This document shows positions 1-5,446 of a stretch of 5,871 bases of DNA, piece after piece. The notes beneath the pieces are model-generated. The model saw nothing but the letters and a program-made list of their open reading frames with translations. It was not told the origin of the DNA and searched no databases. The position numbers and the translations under genes are program-made. The stretch spans positions 1 through 5,871 of the forward strand of contig JAQYVG010000210.1 of NCBI GenBank assembly GCA_030145595.1, read 5' to 3'. Source of the stretch: Desulfobacterales bacterium (GTDB taxonomy: Bacteria > Desulfobacterota > Desulfobacteria > Desulfobacterales > UBA11574). Every line of letters begins with the position of its first letter. Positions within the stretch are counted from its first letter, which is position 1.

Positions 1-49
1 GATAGCACAACGATCACCCAACCTGTGATAAGTAACAGAAATCAAAACC

Positions 50-238
50 TTGGATTGGATGACTTACACACTATATTCGGATAATGAAACAAGGGTTGCC
101 GAAGTCGCCGGAATCGATTTGAAAGAATACGACAAAGCCGGCAACCCCATTTCAGAAAGAAGTATTAACCTAAAAATGACCGTTGTTAGGCTAGTCCGAT
201 CATTTGCAACGCCTCCTGAGCCTCAAAGTATGGAGTAA
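50..238 (+). CDS. Doubtful short reading frame at left edge
   Basis: A 62-codon frame opens at a TTG after two in-frame stops at 26-31. Its first 45 or so residues look protein-like, with acidic and polar stretches around DLKEYDKAGNPISERS. The last 17 codons run antisense into the 3' end of the better-supported minus-strand gene at 186-485, and there is no ribosome binding site before the TTG. A second frame is open from position 1 to a stop at 82-84 (27 residues ending LDDLHTIFG) and could equally be the tail of a gene lying left of the window. I do not recognise either product. The likeliest readings are the decayed C-terminus of a lost gene or a chance frame. Confidence 0.22.
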   Translation: MDWMTYTLYSDNETRVAEVAGIDLKEYDKAGNPISERSINLKMTVVRLVRSFATPPEPQSME

Positions 239-485
239 CAGCATACCTAAAGCCGGGTATGCCAAAATATGTTACATATCTATTTGTAACATATTCAACT
301 CCCTCAGCTAATTTAGCTTTATCAAGCTCAAAGACTTCCACTCCTTGGATCCCTCCTTCCATCATACCGTGGACATAAGGCCCCTTCATAGTCAAATAAT
401 CGGGTAAGGGTGGTAACTCCAAAAAGCGTTTTCCTATTTCATTTGCACTTTCTGGGGGAAATGAGTTCGTACCTATAATAACCAT
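186..485 (-). CDS. Conserved-looking 99-residue protein of unknown function
   Basis: The frame encodes 99 residues and starts at ATG (485) six bases after a very strong ribosome binding site, AAAAGGAGGTGA in the coding strand (489-500), which fixes the start. No signal peptide, membrane segment or cysteine cluster is visible. The composition is that of a compact soluble alpha/beta protein. Notable patches are the N-terminal strand MVIIGTNSFPPESA, a proline-rich LELPPLPDYL near residues 22-31, a glycine-rich GMMEGGIQGVEVFEL around residues 40-54, and a C-terminal helix EAQEALQMIGLA. The alternation of strand and helix would suit a dimeric ferredoxin-like barrel, but that is inference from pattern only. 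From memory, similar small proteins occur in sulfate reducers. No gene neighbours it closely enough to imply an operon. Confidence 0.78.
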   Translation of the reverse strand: MVIIGTNSFPPESANEIGKRFLELPPLPDYLTMKGPYVHGMMEGGIQGVEVFELDKAKLAEGVEYVTNRYVTYFGIPGFRYAVTPYFEAQEALQMIGLA

Positions 486-930
486 CGTTCACCTCCTTTT
501 GTCTTAGGGGAAAAGGGTATGTCTGGCCTGAGATTTGTAGTTTAATGCTCCTGATAGAACAGCAATGTTGTACCAGAAGCGATGGATGCACATTTTGAGG
601 GGCTTCTCCATAAGGTAATCTCTTGTATGAAGGTTAAGCGTCAGATAGAGAAGAACAAATCGCAAAAGAGGTCAGCACAACAAGAGATGTTTCAAAATGG
701 AAACTGATTCGAGATAGAGGTCAGATTTCAGAGGTAGAATCGATTATTGTGTATGTATAAAAAAGAAAAACAGACGTCAAATGAAAAATGCTTGATTGCC
801 TGTATGTACACCAGCGGATTTATTGGGTCAATAACAGATGCGGAACCCCAATCGTGCAGATTTTGGAGCTATAATTTTGCATACATCAAGACAGAAATGT
901 GGCGCATCTTGAAATAAGGCTTAGACGCCG
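486..930. other. 445-base gap with weak coding remnants
   Basis: No convincing gene lies here. On the plus strand an open stretch at 638-760 encodes a charged peptide (DREEQIAKEVSTTRDVSKW and on to a TAA at 758-760) whose first part resembles the first two helices of a helix-turn-helix domain; it has no usable start codon and a stop at 635-637. A 54-codon ATG frame at 753-917 overlaps its end in another frame, has no good ribosome binding site and is not recognisable. Both may be pieces of one decayed gene. No terminator with a T-run follows the minus-strand gene that ends at 931. Confidence 0.4.
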
Positions 931-1272
931 CTATCTCTCCCGGCATGGTTTTTTACTTTTTTCTCGTAGCCGGATGCCGTCTTTTTCAAGGGTAATCAGC
1001 CTTTTTTTGTACAGGTTGCCGATGGCCCTCTTGAATTCTTTTTTACTGACGCCGAAAAGGTCGGCGATTACTTTCGGGCGGCTTTTGTCGGTGACCGCCA
1101 TAAACCCATCTTGTTGCTGTAATGTGTCCATAATTTTTCGGAACAGGGGGTTGATGGCTTTGTAGCCGGGCTTTTGCAGGCAAAGGTCTATTTTCTTGTT
1201 GTCACGAACTTTTTTGATATACCCGTTCTGTTTTTTGGGGGCTCTGCCTTTTTTATGTTGACTTCTTACCAT
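931..1272 (-). CDS. Solo winged-helix protein resembling the C-terminus of CvfB
   Basis: The 113-residue product matches, by recognition, the end of CvfB/YitL-type S1 RNA-binding proteins. Residues 16-36 (QNGYIKKVRDNKKIDLCLQ) resemble the end of the last S1 module, and residues 45-103 resemble the winged helix, with the diagnostic DGFMAVTDKS (55-64), FGVSKKEFKRAIGNLYKKRL (73-92) and DGIRL (98-102). Full CvfB proteins are roughly 280 residues with several S1 domains first; those are absent. The frame is closed by a TAG 12 codons before the ATG, and the space beyond holds another gene. The N-terminus (residues 1-15, rich in K and R) does not look like CvfB and may be a new RNA-binding tail. The ribosome binding site is weak (GGATC, about eight bases before the ATG). 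The intact frame and family-typical residues suggest a functional domain-only paralogue rather than a pseudogene, though a fragment is possible. It lies 39 bases downstream of the basic protein gene. Confidence 0.8.
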   Translation of the reverse strand: MVRSQHKKGRAPKKQNGYIKKVRDNKKIDLCLQKPGYKAINPLFRKIMDTLQQQDGFMAVTDKSRPKVIADLFGVSKKEFKRAIGNLYKKRLITLEKDGIRLREKSKKPCRER

Positions 1273-1311
1273 TGTATAGATCCGGCAACCGGTATTGGTT
1301 GGTCCCTATGC

Positions 1312-1464
1312 TTACCGGTCCTCCGTTGAAGGGGTCTGGTCTTTTTCAGTTTCATCGGTTTCAACCGTCTTGTTTTCCAGCTTGCGCTGCCTTTTTTCCT
1401 CTTTCTTTTTTTTCTTGGCCAATTCTTTCTGACGTTTCCTGAAACTGTAATGAGATTTCGCCAT
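1312..1464 (-). CDS. Small highly basic protein, 50 residues, function unknown
   Basis: The product begins MAKSHYSFRKRQKELAKKKK, continues with an unbroken Lys/Arg/Glu helix to about residue 31 (EEKRQRKLENK), and ends in an acidic Thr/Asp/Glu-rich tail (residues 32-50). The reading frame remains open for 29 more codons upstream, but the ATG at 1464 is preferred: it has an AAGGAAA ribosome binding site about six bases upstream, and the family pattern, as I remember it, starts exactly at MAK(S)xYSFRKRQKE. Such proteins are common uncharacterised small proteins in proteobacteria. The charge pattern suggests nucleic-acid or ribosome binding, which is inference. It sits between the cold-shock gene (separated by a terminator) and the winged-helix gene (39 bases downstream), so it may be cotranscribed with the latter. 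Confidence 0.82.
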   Translation of the reverse strand: MAKSHYSFRKRQKELAKKKKKEEKRQRKLENKTVETDETEKDQTPSTEDR

Positions 1465-1560
1465 GGCGTTTCCTTTCTGGTCTGCCGGATCGATAAAATC
1501 GCTGATAACAGGGAAAAGAATCTCAGCCGGCATAATTTTGGTTTGATGCAAGCGATCATT

Positions 1561-1596
1561 AAAAAAGGCATCCCCCGTTTCACGAAAGATGCCTTT
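1561..1596 (-). terminator. Rho-independent terminator of the cold-shock gene
   Basis: In the minus strand, AAAGGCATC (from 1588-1596) pairs perfectly with GATGCCTTT (from 1564-1572). The 15-base loop contains a further three-pair CGT/ACG stem (1576-1578 with 1582-1584), and a run of T continues from the stem (plus-strand A-run 1561-1566). It begins 20 bases after the cold-shock stop codon. In the plus direction there is no T-run, so it acts on minus-strand transcription. Confidence 0.85.
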
Positions 1597-1615
1597 AATT
1601 GCCTTAAAAAACAGG

Positions 1616-1816
1616 TTAGCCTGCGGTCACATTGGCAGCAGCCGGACCTTTTGGCCCTTGCTCGATGTCAAAGGTCACGCGCTCACCTTCACTGAGGGAT
1701 TTGAAACCGGTCGCATTGATTGCGCTATGATGCACAAATACATCCGGGCCGTCTTCCTGTTCAATGAATCCAAAACCTTTGCTGTCATTAAACCACTTAA
1801 CAGTTCCATTTATCAT
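1616..1816 (-). CDS. csp: Cold-shock domain protein (CspA family)
   Basis: This 66-residue protein is a complete single cold-shock domain, the usual length for bacterial Csps. It binds single-stranded RNA and DNA in the cytoplasm and acts as an RNA chaperone. The RNP1 motif KGFGFI is at residues 13-18 and RNP2 VFVHHS at 26-31. The surface aromatics expected for nucleic-acid stacking are present (W8, F9, F15, F17, F27, H29), and the C-terminal GPKGPAAANV strand is typical. The ATG at 1816 follows an excellent AAAGGAGG ribosome binding site nine bases upstream. A long untranslated leader lies upstream and a strong terminator downstream, so it is probably monocistronic. The family assignment is secure; which Csp paralogue it is, and whether it is cold-induced, cannot be told from sequence. 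Confidence 0.97.
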   Translation of the reverse strand: MINGTVKWFNDSKGFGFIEQEDGPDVFVHHSAINATGFKSLSEGERVTFDIEQGPKGPAAANVTAG

Positions 1817-1960
1817 AATCTCATCCTCCTTTCGAAAAATTTCAACGTTACAAACTGAAGGATGATAGCGTTTAACAAACGGATAATCCCCACAGAAAGA
1901 AACCCTCCCCCCAATTTGCGGCGGGACTTAATTGATGGCACACACTAACCACCTTTATAC
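1817..1960 (-). promoter_or_regulatory. Long leader and candidate promoter of the cold-shock gene
   Basis: About 200 bases without a gene separate the cold-shock start from the end of the iron-sulfur remnant. The best -10 element reads TATAAA in the minus strand (plus positions 1954-1959); no good -35 lies 16-18 bases beyond it. Transcription from there would give an untranslated leader of roughly 130 bases, similar in size to the structured leaders of known cold-induced csp genes. The leader contains a G-rich tract (minus-strand GGGGGGAGGG, about 1906-1915). Promoter position is a guess from one hexamer. Confidence 0.35.
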
Positions 1961-2015
1961 GTAATAGCAAGCCAAACATTTATTAAAACGCTTTTTTGCC
2001 CATAGGGCATAGTTT

Positions 2016-2399
2016 TCATCTCTTGTCACCACAAGGACAGAGCGAAACACATTTAGAGCAGATGTGGAATGTGTGTTCGTCAAACGCGGTTATACTCATG
2101 TAGCGGGCTGCGGCCATTTTATTGCGTGCTCTGAGGAATAAAAACTTAAACCTTGACATGGCCGGCGTCCGTGCTGTGTAGCTCAAGCAGCGCATGATAT
2201 TAACCTGCTTTTTCTCAGGCATAATGGCATTCACAGGACATGCATCTGAACAAATTTGACAGTCGGACGGGCAACCGGGTTCCTCGCTGTCCGGATAGTG
2301 CATCACAGGCAGGGACGCTGTAGTGAGAAGGCCTCCCAACATCAACCTGGAACCATAACGGGAATGAATGGGTGAATGGTGGTCGGGCCACAGAAACAT
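2016..2399 (-). pseudogene. C-terminal remnant of a QueG-like 4Fe-4S protein
   Basis: The 127-residue frame corresponds to the C-terminal, cluster-binding half of an iron-sulfur protein related to epoxyqueuosine reductase and reductive-dehalogenase-type proteins. SRYGSRLMLGGLLTTASLP (residues 13-31) is the typical lead-in. It is followed by C43-x3-C47-x2-C50-x3-C54-P and by C114-x2-C117-x3-C121-P, plus C71 and C123, enough ligands for one or two 4Fe-4S clusters. Relatives are about 250-350 residues with a cofactor-binding N-terminal half that is missing here. The frame stays open 16 codons beyond the first ATG (to a TGA at 2448-2450) with family-plausible residues but no start codon, and no ribosome binding site precedes the ATG at 2399. 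The 5' half therefore appears deleted. A short functional ferredoxin is the alternative. Confidence 0.7.
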
Positions 2400-2569
2400 C
2401 TTGATAGAATAGATAAACCGTTTAAAAAATGCGTCAAATTCTAAAGCTCACCACCAACATCCCCCACCAGTTTTAGAAAAATTTGCACTTATGATTCCAT
2501 TATGTTATCTTGCATCCCTAAAGATCAAAGACCCAAGCACGATACAGGCAAGGTGTCGTGAATTAGGAT
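2400..2569. other. Divergent intergenic region; weak plus-strand promoter
   Basis: This region separates the truncated minus-strand remnant from the plus-strand DUF4442 gene. A poor sigma-70-like pair is visible on the plus strand: TTGCAC (2483-2488), 17 bases, then TATCTT (2506-2511), placing a start about 50 bases before the coding region. The lost 5' part of the remnant would have occupied this space, so the DUF4442 gene's upstream sequence may be newly joined. Confidence 0.25.
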
Positions 2570-3028
2570 ATGGGAATTCAAATGACGCACAACCTCTTTA
2601 AACTAATGTTTAATTTTTACCCTCCCTATTGGGCTACGGGAATAATAGTTAGGAAAGTTTCTCCGGATTATAGAGAGGTCATCGTTCATATGAAAATGAG
2701 ATGGTACAATCGTAATTATGTTAACACCCATTTTGGCGGTTCTTTGTATTCAATGACAGATCCTTTTTTCATGTTAATGTTGATGCAAATTTTAGGAAAA
2801 GAATACATCGTTTGGGACAAGGCTGCCCATATCGATTTTATTAAACCAGGGCGGGGAACAGTAACGGCTAAGTTCGTTATCAACGAAAAACAAATCGAAC
2901 AAATAATTTCAAACACTGCTGCTGGACAAAAATATCTTCCGGAGTTTGCGGTTGATATTAAGGATCAGGCTGGTGAAAAAGTAGCCAGCGTAATTAAAAC
3001 AGTGTACATCCGGAAAAAAGGCGATTAA
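2570..3028 (+). CDS. DUF4442 hotdog-fold protein (thioesterase-like)
   Basis: The 152-residue product has the hallmark of the DUF4442 family (PF14539): RWYNRNYVNTHFGGSLYSM (residues 44-62) followed by TDPFFMLMLMQ, then YIVWDKAAHIDFIKPGRG (79-96). This is the central hotdog helix and following strand, as in acyl-CoA thioesterases. The C-terminal half supplies the remaining strands, ending KTVYIRKK. The family is uncharacterised; an acyl-thioester substrate is inferred from fold alone, and no catalytic residue is established. Length is normal and no signal peptide is present. The start is uncertain: ATG at 2570 has AGGA only two bases upstream, while ATG at 2582 (residue 5) has ATGGGA at a better distance, and neither is strong. 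It runs 47 bases ahead of the DUF362 gene on the same strand, with no terminator between, so the two are probably cotranscribed. Confidence 0.88.
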   Translation: MGIQMTHNLFKLMFNFYPPYWATGIIVRKVSPDYREVIVHMKMRWYNRNYVNTHFGGSLYSMTDPFFMLMLMQILGKEYIVWDKAAHIDFIKPGRGTVTAKFVINEKQIEQIISNTAAGQKYLPEFAVDIKDQAGEKVASVIKTVYIRKKGD

Positions 3029-3075
3029 TAATGGTCAAAAGTAGACGTGATCCCTTGCATAATTAGGAGCAGAAT

Positions 3076-4143
3076 ATGTTCAAAGTAATGATACATCCAG
3101 CCGACTATGATAGTGTCCGGCCGGCCGTGGACCGTGCCTTCGAACTGTTTCCCGTCCCAATAGACGGCAAGAAGGTTTTGATAAAACCAAATGTCCTGCG
3201 TTCATCAAAGGCCGAAGAAGGTATTGTTACTCACCCGGCAGTATTGCACGCGGTGGTGGAAAAAGTGGAGCAAATGAATGCTGCCTCAATTGTCGTTGGC
3301 GACAATCCCGGACTTTTCGATTACGGGGCCAACGAGGAAAGTTTTAAAAAGACCGGCCTGATGGATGCCGCCAAAGGGTATTATCAAAATATCGGCAACG
3401 AATCGCAAACAATTGCCTTTAATCCGGCATTCATGCCCACGGTAAGCCTCTCTAAGGCCGTATTCGAAGCAGATATCATTATCAGCCTGCCCAAATTCAA
3501 AACTCACGGTTTAACGGTCATCACCGGAGCTTTAAAAAACAGCTACGGTTTCTTGCCCGGTGCACAAAAAGCCAGGCTGCACAAGATCGCCGGCACCCCG
3601 CAGCGCTTCCACGAAATGGTGGTGGATGTGTTTCGGCTCCGAGTACCGGAGCTTTTCATCGTAGACGCTGTGGTCGGCATGGAGGGCAACGGTCCGGCCT
3701 CACCCGATCTCAGAGACATCGGTCTGATTTTAGCCTCCGATAATGCCGTGGCCATGGATGCAGTCATCGCCGGAATGATGGGGTTGGAACCGAACCGTCT
3801 GCGCTTCCTTCATAAAGCCAAGGAAATAGGGTTGGGTGAATGCGATCTTGATAAAATAGAAGTCATCGGCGCATTGAAAAAACTGCCCGATTTTAAAATT
3901 CCTCCCTTGGGCGGCGAAGCCATCATGGAAAACGACGCAATCCAGGAAATGCTTCACAATCGAACGCTGCCGCGACCTTGTGCGGACCCAGACCTTTGCA
4001 CCGCCTGCGAAGCATGTATCGAGCAATGTCCGGTGTCGGCCTTGTCCATGAACGGCGACATCCCCCAGGTGGACGCCGACACCTGCATTGTCTGTTTCTG
4101 CTGCCAGGAAATCTGTCCGGAAAAGGCGATTGCATTGCAATAA
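3076..4143 (+). CDS. DUF362 protein with C-terminal 2x[4Fe-4S] ferredoxin domain
   Basis: This 355-residue protein is a complete DUF362 (PF04015) protein fused to a bacterial ferredoxin domain. DUF362 landmarks are KVLIKPNVL (33-41), VVGDNPG (73-79), SLPKFKTHGLTVITGALKN (137-155) and DAVVGMEGNGP (197-207). The ferredoxin part binds two 4Fe-4S clusters through C308-x2-C311-x2-C314-x3-C318-P and C337-x2-C340-x2-C343-x3-C347-P; C302 and C342 are extra. The start at 3076 is supported by AGGAG about six bases upstream. No signal peptide or membrane segment is seen, so it should be cytoplasmic. The physiological reaction of this family is not known to me; the clusters imply electron transfer to or from the DUF362 domain. 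The DUF4442 gene lies immediately upstream and a hairpin follows the stop. Confidence 0.95.
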   Translation: MFKVMIHPADYDSVRPAVDRAFELFPVPIDGKKVLIKPNVLRSSKAEEGIVTHPAVLHAVVEKVEQMNAASIVVGDNPGLFDYGANEESFKKTGLMDAAKGYYQNIGNESQTIAFNPAFMPTVSLSKAVFEADIIISLPKFKTHGLTVITGALKNSYGFLPGAQKARLHKIAGTPQRFHEMVVDVFRLRVPELFIVDAVVGMEGNGPASPDLRDIGLILASDNAVAMDAVIAGMMGLEPNRLRFLHKAKEIGLGECDLDKIEVIGALKKLPDFKIPPLGGEAIMENDAIQEMLHNRTLPRPCADPDLCTACEACIEQCPVSALSMNGDIPQVDADTCIVCFCCQEICPEKAIALQ

Positions 4144-4162
4144 CTAATTTGAGTGCTCGCCG

Positions 4163-4202
4163 CTGGAAGTGGGGTCAAAGATAGGCCTGACCACTTTTCC
4201 AG
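4163..4202 (+). terminator. Hairpin after the DUF362 gene, possible terminator
   Basis: CTGGAAGTGGGGTCA (4163-4177) pairs with TGACCACTTTTCCAG (4188-4202), leaving one two-base bulge on each side and a ten-base loop. It begins 20 bases after the stop codon. A strong stem is clear, but a downstream T-run is lacking (the only T-run is inside the 3' arm), so it may end transcription inefficiently or instead protect the 3' end of the mRNA. Confidence 0.45.
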
Positions 4203-4293
4203 GCTGTTCTGCGCGGAGAGTGAAAAAAGCGGACAGAATTATTTTCTATACGATGGCTTGTGAAAAGACTGACATTCACATATTGTATGGATC

Positions 4294-4965
4294 ATGAAAA
4301 AATCTTCAAAGAACAGATTAACACCCCAACAGCAGTCACTCTTTTCCGGCAACAGCCTTTTCGATAAAATTGCAAGGGCTGTCTGCCGCGCGGGAACGCT
4401 TCCAAGAAAAGAGCTTTATGAAGCATGGGAAATGGCAAAAAGGGTGCGGCGAAGATACAGGGGCGGCAGGGTTATAGATCTTGCCTGCGGCCATGGCCTT
4501 TTGGCGCATATTATGCTCATCCTTGATGACAGTTCAAAGACAGCCATTGCCGTGGACAAAAAAATCCCTTTAAATGCAGGAAAATTGTCCAACGCCTTGA
4601 TCACAACCTGGCCGAGACTGCAAAACAGAGTCATTTACAAAGAAATGCCTATCGAGGAAAGCATCATTCTTCCGGATGATATTGTGGTATCTTCCCATGC
4701 CTGTGGATCGTTAACCGATCTGATTATTGACAAGGCCATTGAACAGCATGCCAGGGTAGCGGTGCTGCCCTGCTGTCATGATTTGAAGGAATTTTCCACC
4801 GACGGCCTTGAAGGTTGGATGGATAAAACCCTGGCCGTGGATACGGCAAGAGCAATGCGGCTTAGATCAAAGGGATACAAGATTGTGACCCAGAAAATTC
4901 CCAGCGATATCACGCCTAAAAACAGGCTGCTCATGGGAGAATACCTGAATAGTGTCCATCCATAA
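4294..4965 (+). CDS. SAM-dependent methyltransferase, PF13679 (GSTCD-like) type
   Basis: The 223-residue protein carries a Rossmann methyltransferase motif I, VIDLACGHG (60-68), for S-adenosylmethionine binding, followed by the motif II acidic position in AVDKK (86-90). SSHACGSLTD (133-142) and PCCHD (159-163) are signatures of the Methyltransf_32 family, which includes the methyltransferase part of eukaryotic GSTCD. The N-terminal 50 residues are basic and helical. The substrate is unknown; RNA has been suggested for relatives on weak grounds. Only a weak ribosome binding site (ATGGAT) lies just before the ATG. The last four codons (residues 220-223, SVHP) and the TAA stop are contributed by the left terminal repeat of the inserted element at 4950-5094, so the native C-terminus was probably slightly different. 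The core fold appears intact. Confidence 0.88.
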   Translation: MKKSSKNRLTPQQQSLFSGNSLFDKIARAVCRAGTLPRKELYEAWEMAKRVRRRYRGGRVIDLACGHGLLAHIMLILDDSSKTAIAVDKKIPLNAGKLSNALITTWPRLQNRVIYKEMPIEESIILPDDIVVSSHACGSLTDLIIDKAIEQHARVAVLPCCHDLKEFSTDGLEGWMDKTLAVDTARAMRLRSKGYKIVTQKIPSDITPKNRLLMGEYLNSVHP

Positions 4966-5094
4966 ATAGTCTTTTTGCCCAATCTCTGCGTTATGCTCAA
5001 AAAATAATCCTCAGAATAGCAACTATATGCCTGCGGTTATTTTTTTCGCATGCCTTGATCTTGAACAAAAATCCTCATTTATGGATGGACACTA
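4950..5094. mobile_element. 145-bp MITE-like palindromic element with 18-bp inverted repeats
   Basis: TAGTGTCCATCCATAAAT at 4950-4967 is repeated perfectly as its reverse complement at 5077-5094. Both outer ends are TA, as expected if a 16-bp terminal repeat is flanked by a TA target duplication, the mark of IS630/Tc1-mariner-type elements. The interior is an imperfect palindrome too: TTTTTG (4972-4977) with CAAAAA (5066-5071), ATGC (4993-4996) with GCAT (5048-5051), AAAAAATAA (4999-5007) with TTATTTTTT (5037-5045), and CAG (5012-5014) with CTG (5031-5033). A transcript could fold into one long hairpin. There is no reading frame of note inside, so movement would depend on a transposase elsewhere. 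A non-mobile palindromic intergenic repeat is the alternative. Confidence 0.75.
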
Positions 5095-5290
5095 ACTAGC
5101 GCACCAGCCTAGGTTAGCGGGACGGTGATACAATTTAACTTTTTACCCTGCCCAATTCAATCATAGTTTCATTAATATTGTGTATTTTAACAAACACTGA
5201 AACATGTATTTTAAATGCAAGCTGTTAACAGGGTTATGTTTTCTTCGTATCATAGCTTTTTGGTTTTCATGGTCCGCCGCTTGCAAAATT

Positions 5291-5323
5291 CAATAATAAA
5301 ATCGCAAAACGATTTTATTATTG
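5291..5323 (+). repeat. Perfect 14-bp hairpin, first copy of repeated arm
   Basis: CAATAATAAAATCG (5291-5304) and CGATTTTATTATTG (5310-5323) are exact reverse complements around the five-base loop CAAAA. The inner nine pairs (ATAAAATCG/CGATTTTAT) recur in the hairpin at 5409-5431. No T-run follows on the plus strand, so it is not a standard terminator. Confidence 0.85.
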
Positions 5324-5383
5324 TTGCTTAAAGAGCAAAAAAGCGCAATAATCAACCTGATAGTTTAAAGATTCATTTTTTAA

Positions 5384-5403
5384 GTCCCGAATGCTTTCGG
5401 GAC
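5384..5403 (+). repeat. Perfect 8-bp GC-rich hairpin in prfB leader
   Basis: GTCCCGAA (5384-5391) and TTCGGGAC (5396-5403) pair perfectly around TGCT. The stem looks like a terminator stem, but GTTATATAAAATCG follows on the plus strand, and on the minus strand the run beyond the stem is A, so neither direction has the required T-run. Confidence 0.7.
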
Positions 5404-5408
5404 GTTAT

Positions 5409-5431
5409 ATAAAATCGTAAAGCGATTTTAT
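5409..5431 (+). repeat. Perfect 9-bp hairpin next to prfB ribosome binding site
   Basis: ATAAAATCG (5409-5417) and CGATTTTAT (5423-5431) pair around TAAAG. The arms are identical to the inner nine pairs of the hairpin at 5291-5323; only the loop differs (TAAAG against CAAAA). It ends three bases before AGGAGG (5435-5440), close enough to influence ribosome access or mRNA stability. Confidence 0.8.
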
Positions 5432-5446
5432 GATAGGAGGCACACA

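Larger units (their letters stand above)
5095..5446 (+). promoter_or_regulatory. prfB: 352-base AT-rich leader region of prfB
   Basis: No gene is seen between the MITE-like element and prfB. The left half (5095-5280) is AT-rich with no recognisable structure. The right half has three perfect hairpins, listed separately, packed into 141 bases before the prfB ribosome binding site AGGAGG (5435-5440). I find no clear TTGACA/TATAAT pair; TATAAA at 5408-5413 is the best -10 match but overlaps a hairpin and has no -35. Confidence 0.45.

Noticed and set aside
753..917. 54-codon plus-strand frame starting MYKKEKQTSNEK
   Set aside because: No clear ribosome binding site, odd Cys/Trp-rich composition, no recognised motif; kept only as part of the gap description.
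1494..1502. ATAAAATCG half-site matching the prfB leader hairpin arm
   Set aside because: No complementary CGATTTTAT follows, so it is a chance nine-base match and not a third hairpin.
1266..1583. 105-codon minus-strand frame overlapping the small basic protein
   Set aside because: It is the +1 shadow of the 1312-1464 gene, crosses the cold-shock terminator, and its protein is low-complexity with no family features.
1922..1931. CGGGACTTAA, reverse complement of TTAAGTCCCG at 5380-5389
   Set aside because: Ten-base inverted matches are expected by chance in a window this size, and the two sites share nothing else.
1997..2009. TGCCC-TAT-GGGCA small hairpin after the iron-sulfur remnant
   Set aside because: Only five pairs with a three-base loop, and followed by an A-run rather than a T-run on the minus strand; not a supportable terminator.
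3730..4140. 136-codon minus-strand frame inside the DUF362 gene
   Set aside because: Antisense shadow of a gene with clear conserved motifs; no ribosome binding site or recognisable domain.
4258..4286. TTGTGA-17-TATTGT as a promoter for the methyltransferase
   Set aside because: Spacing is right, but the -10 match is modest and the start would fall within a couple of bases of the ATG, requiring a leaderless mRNA.
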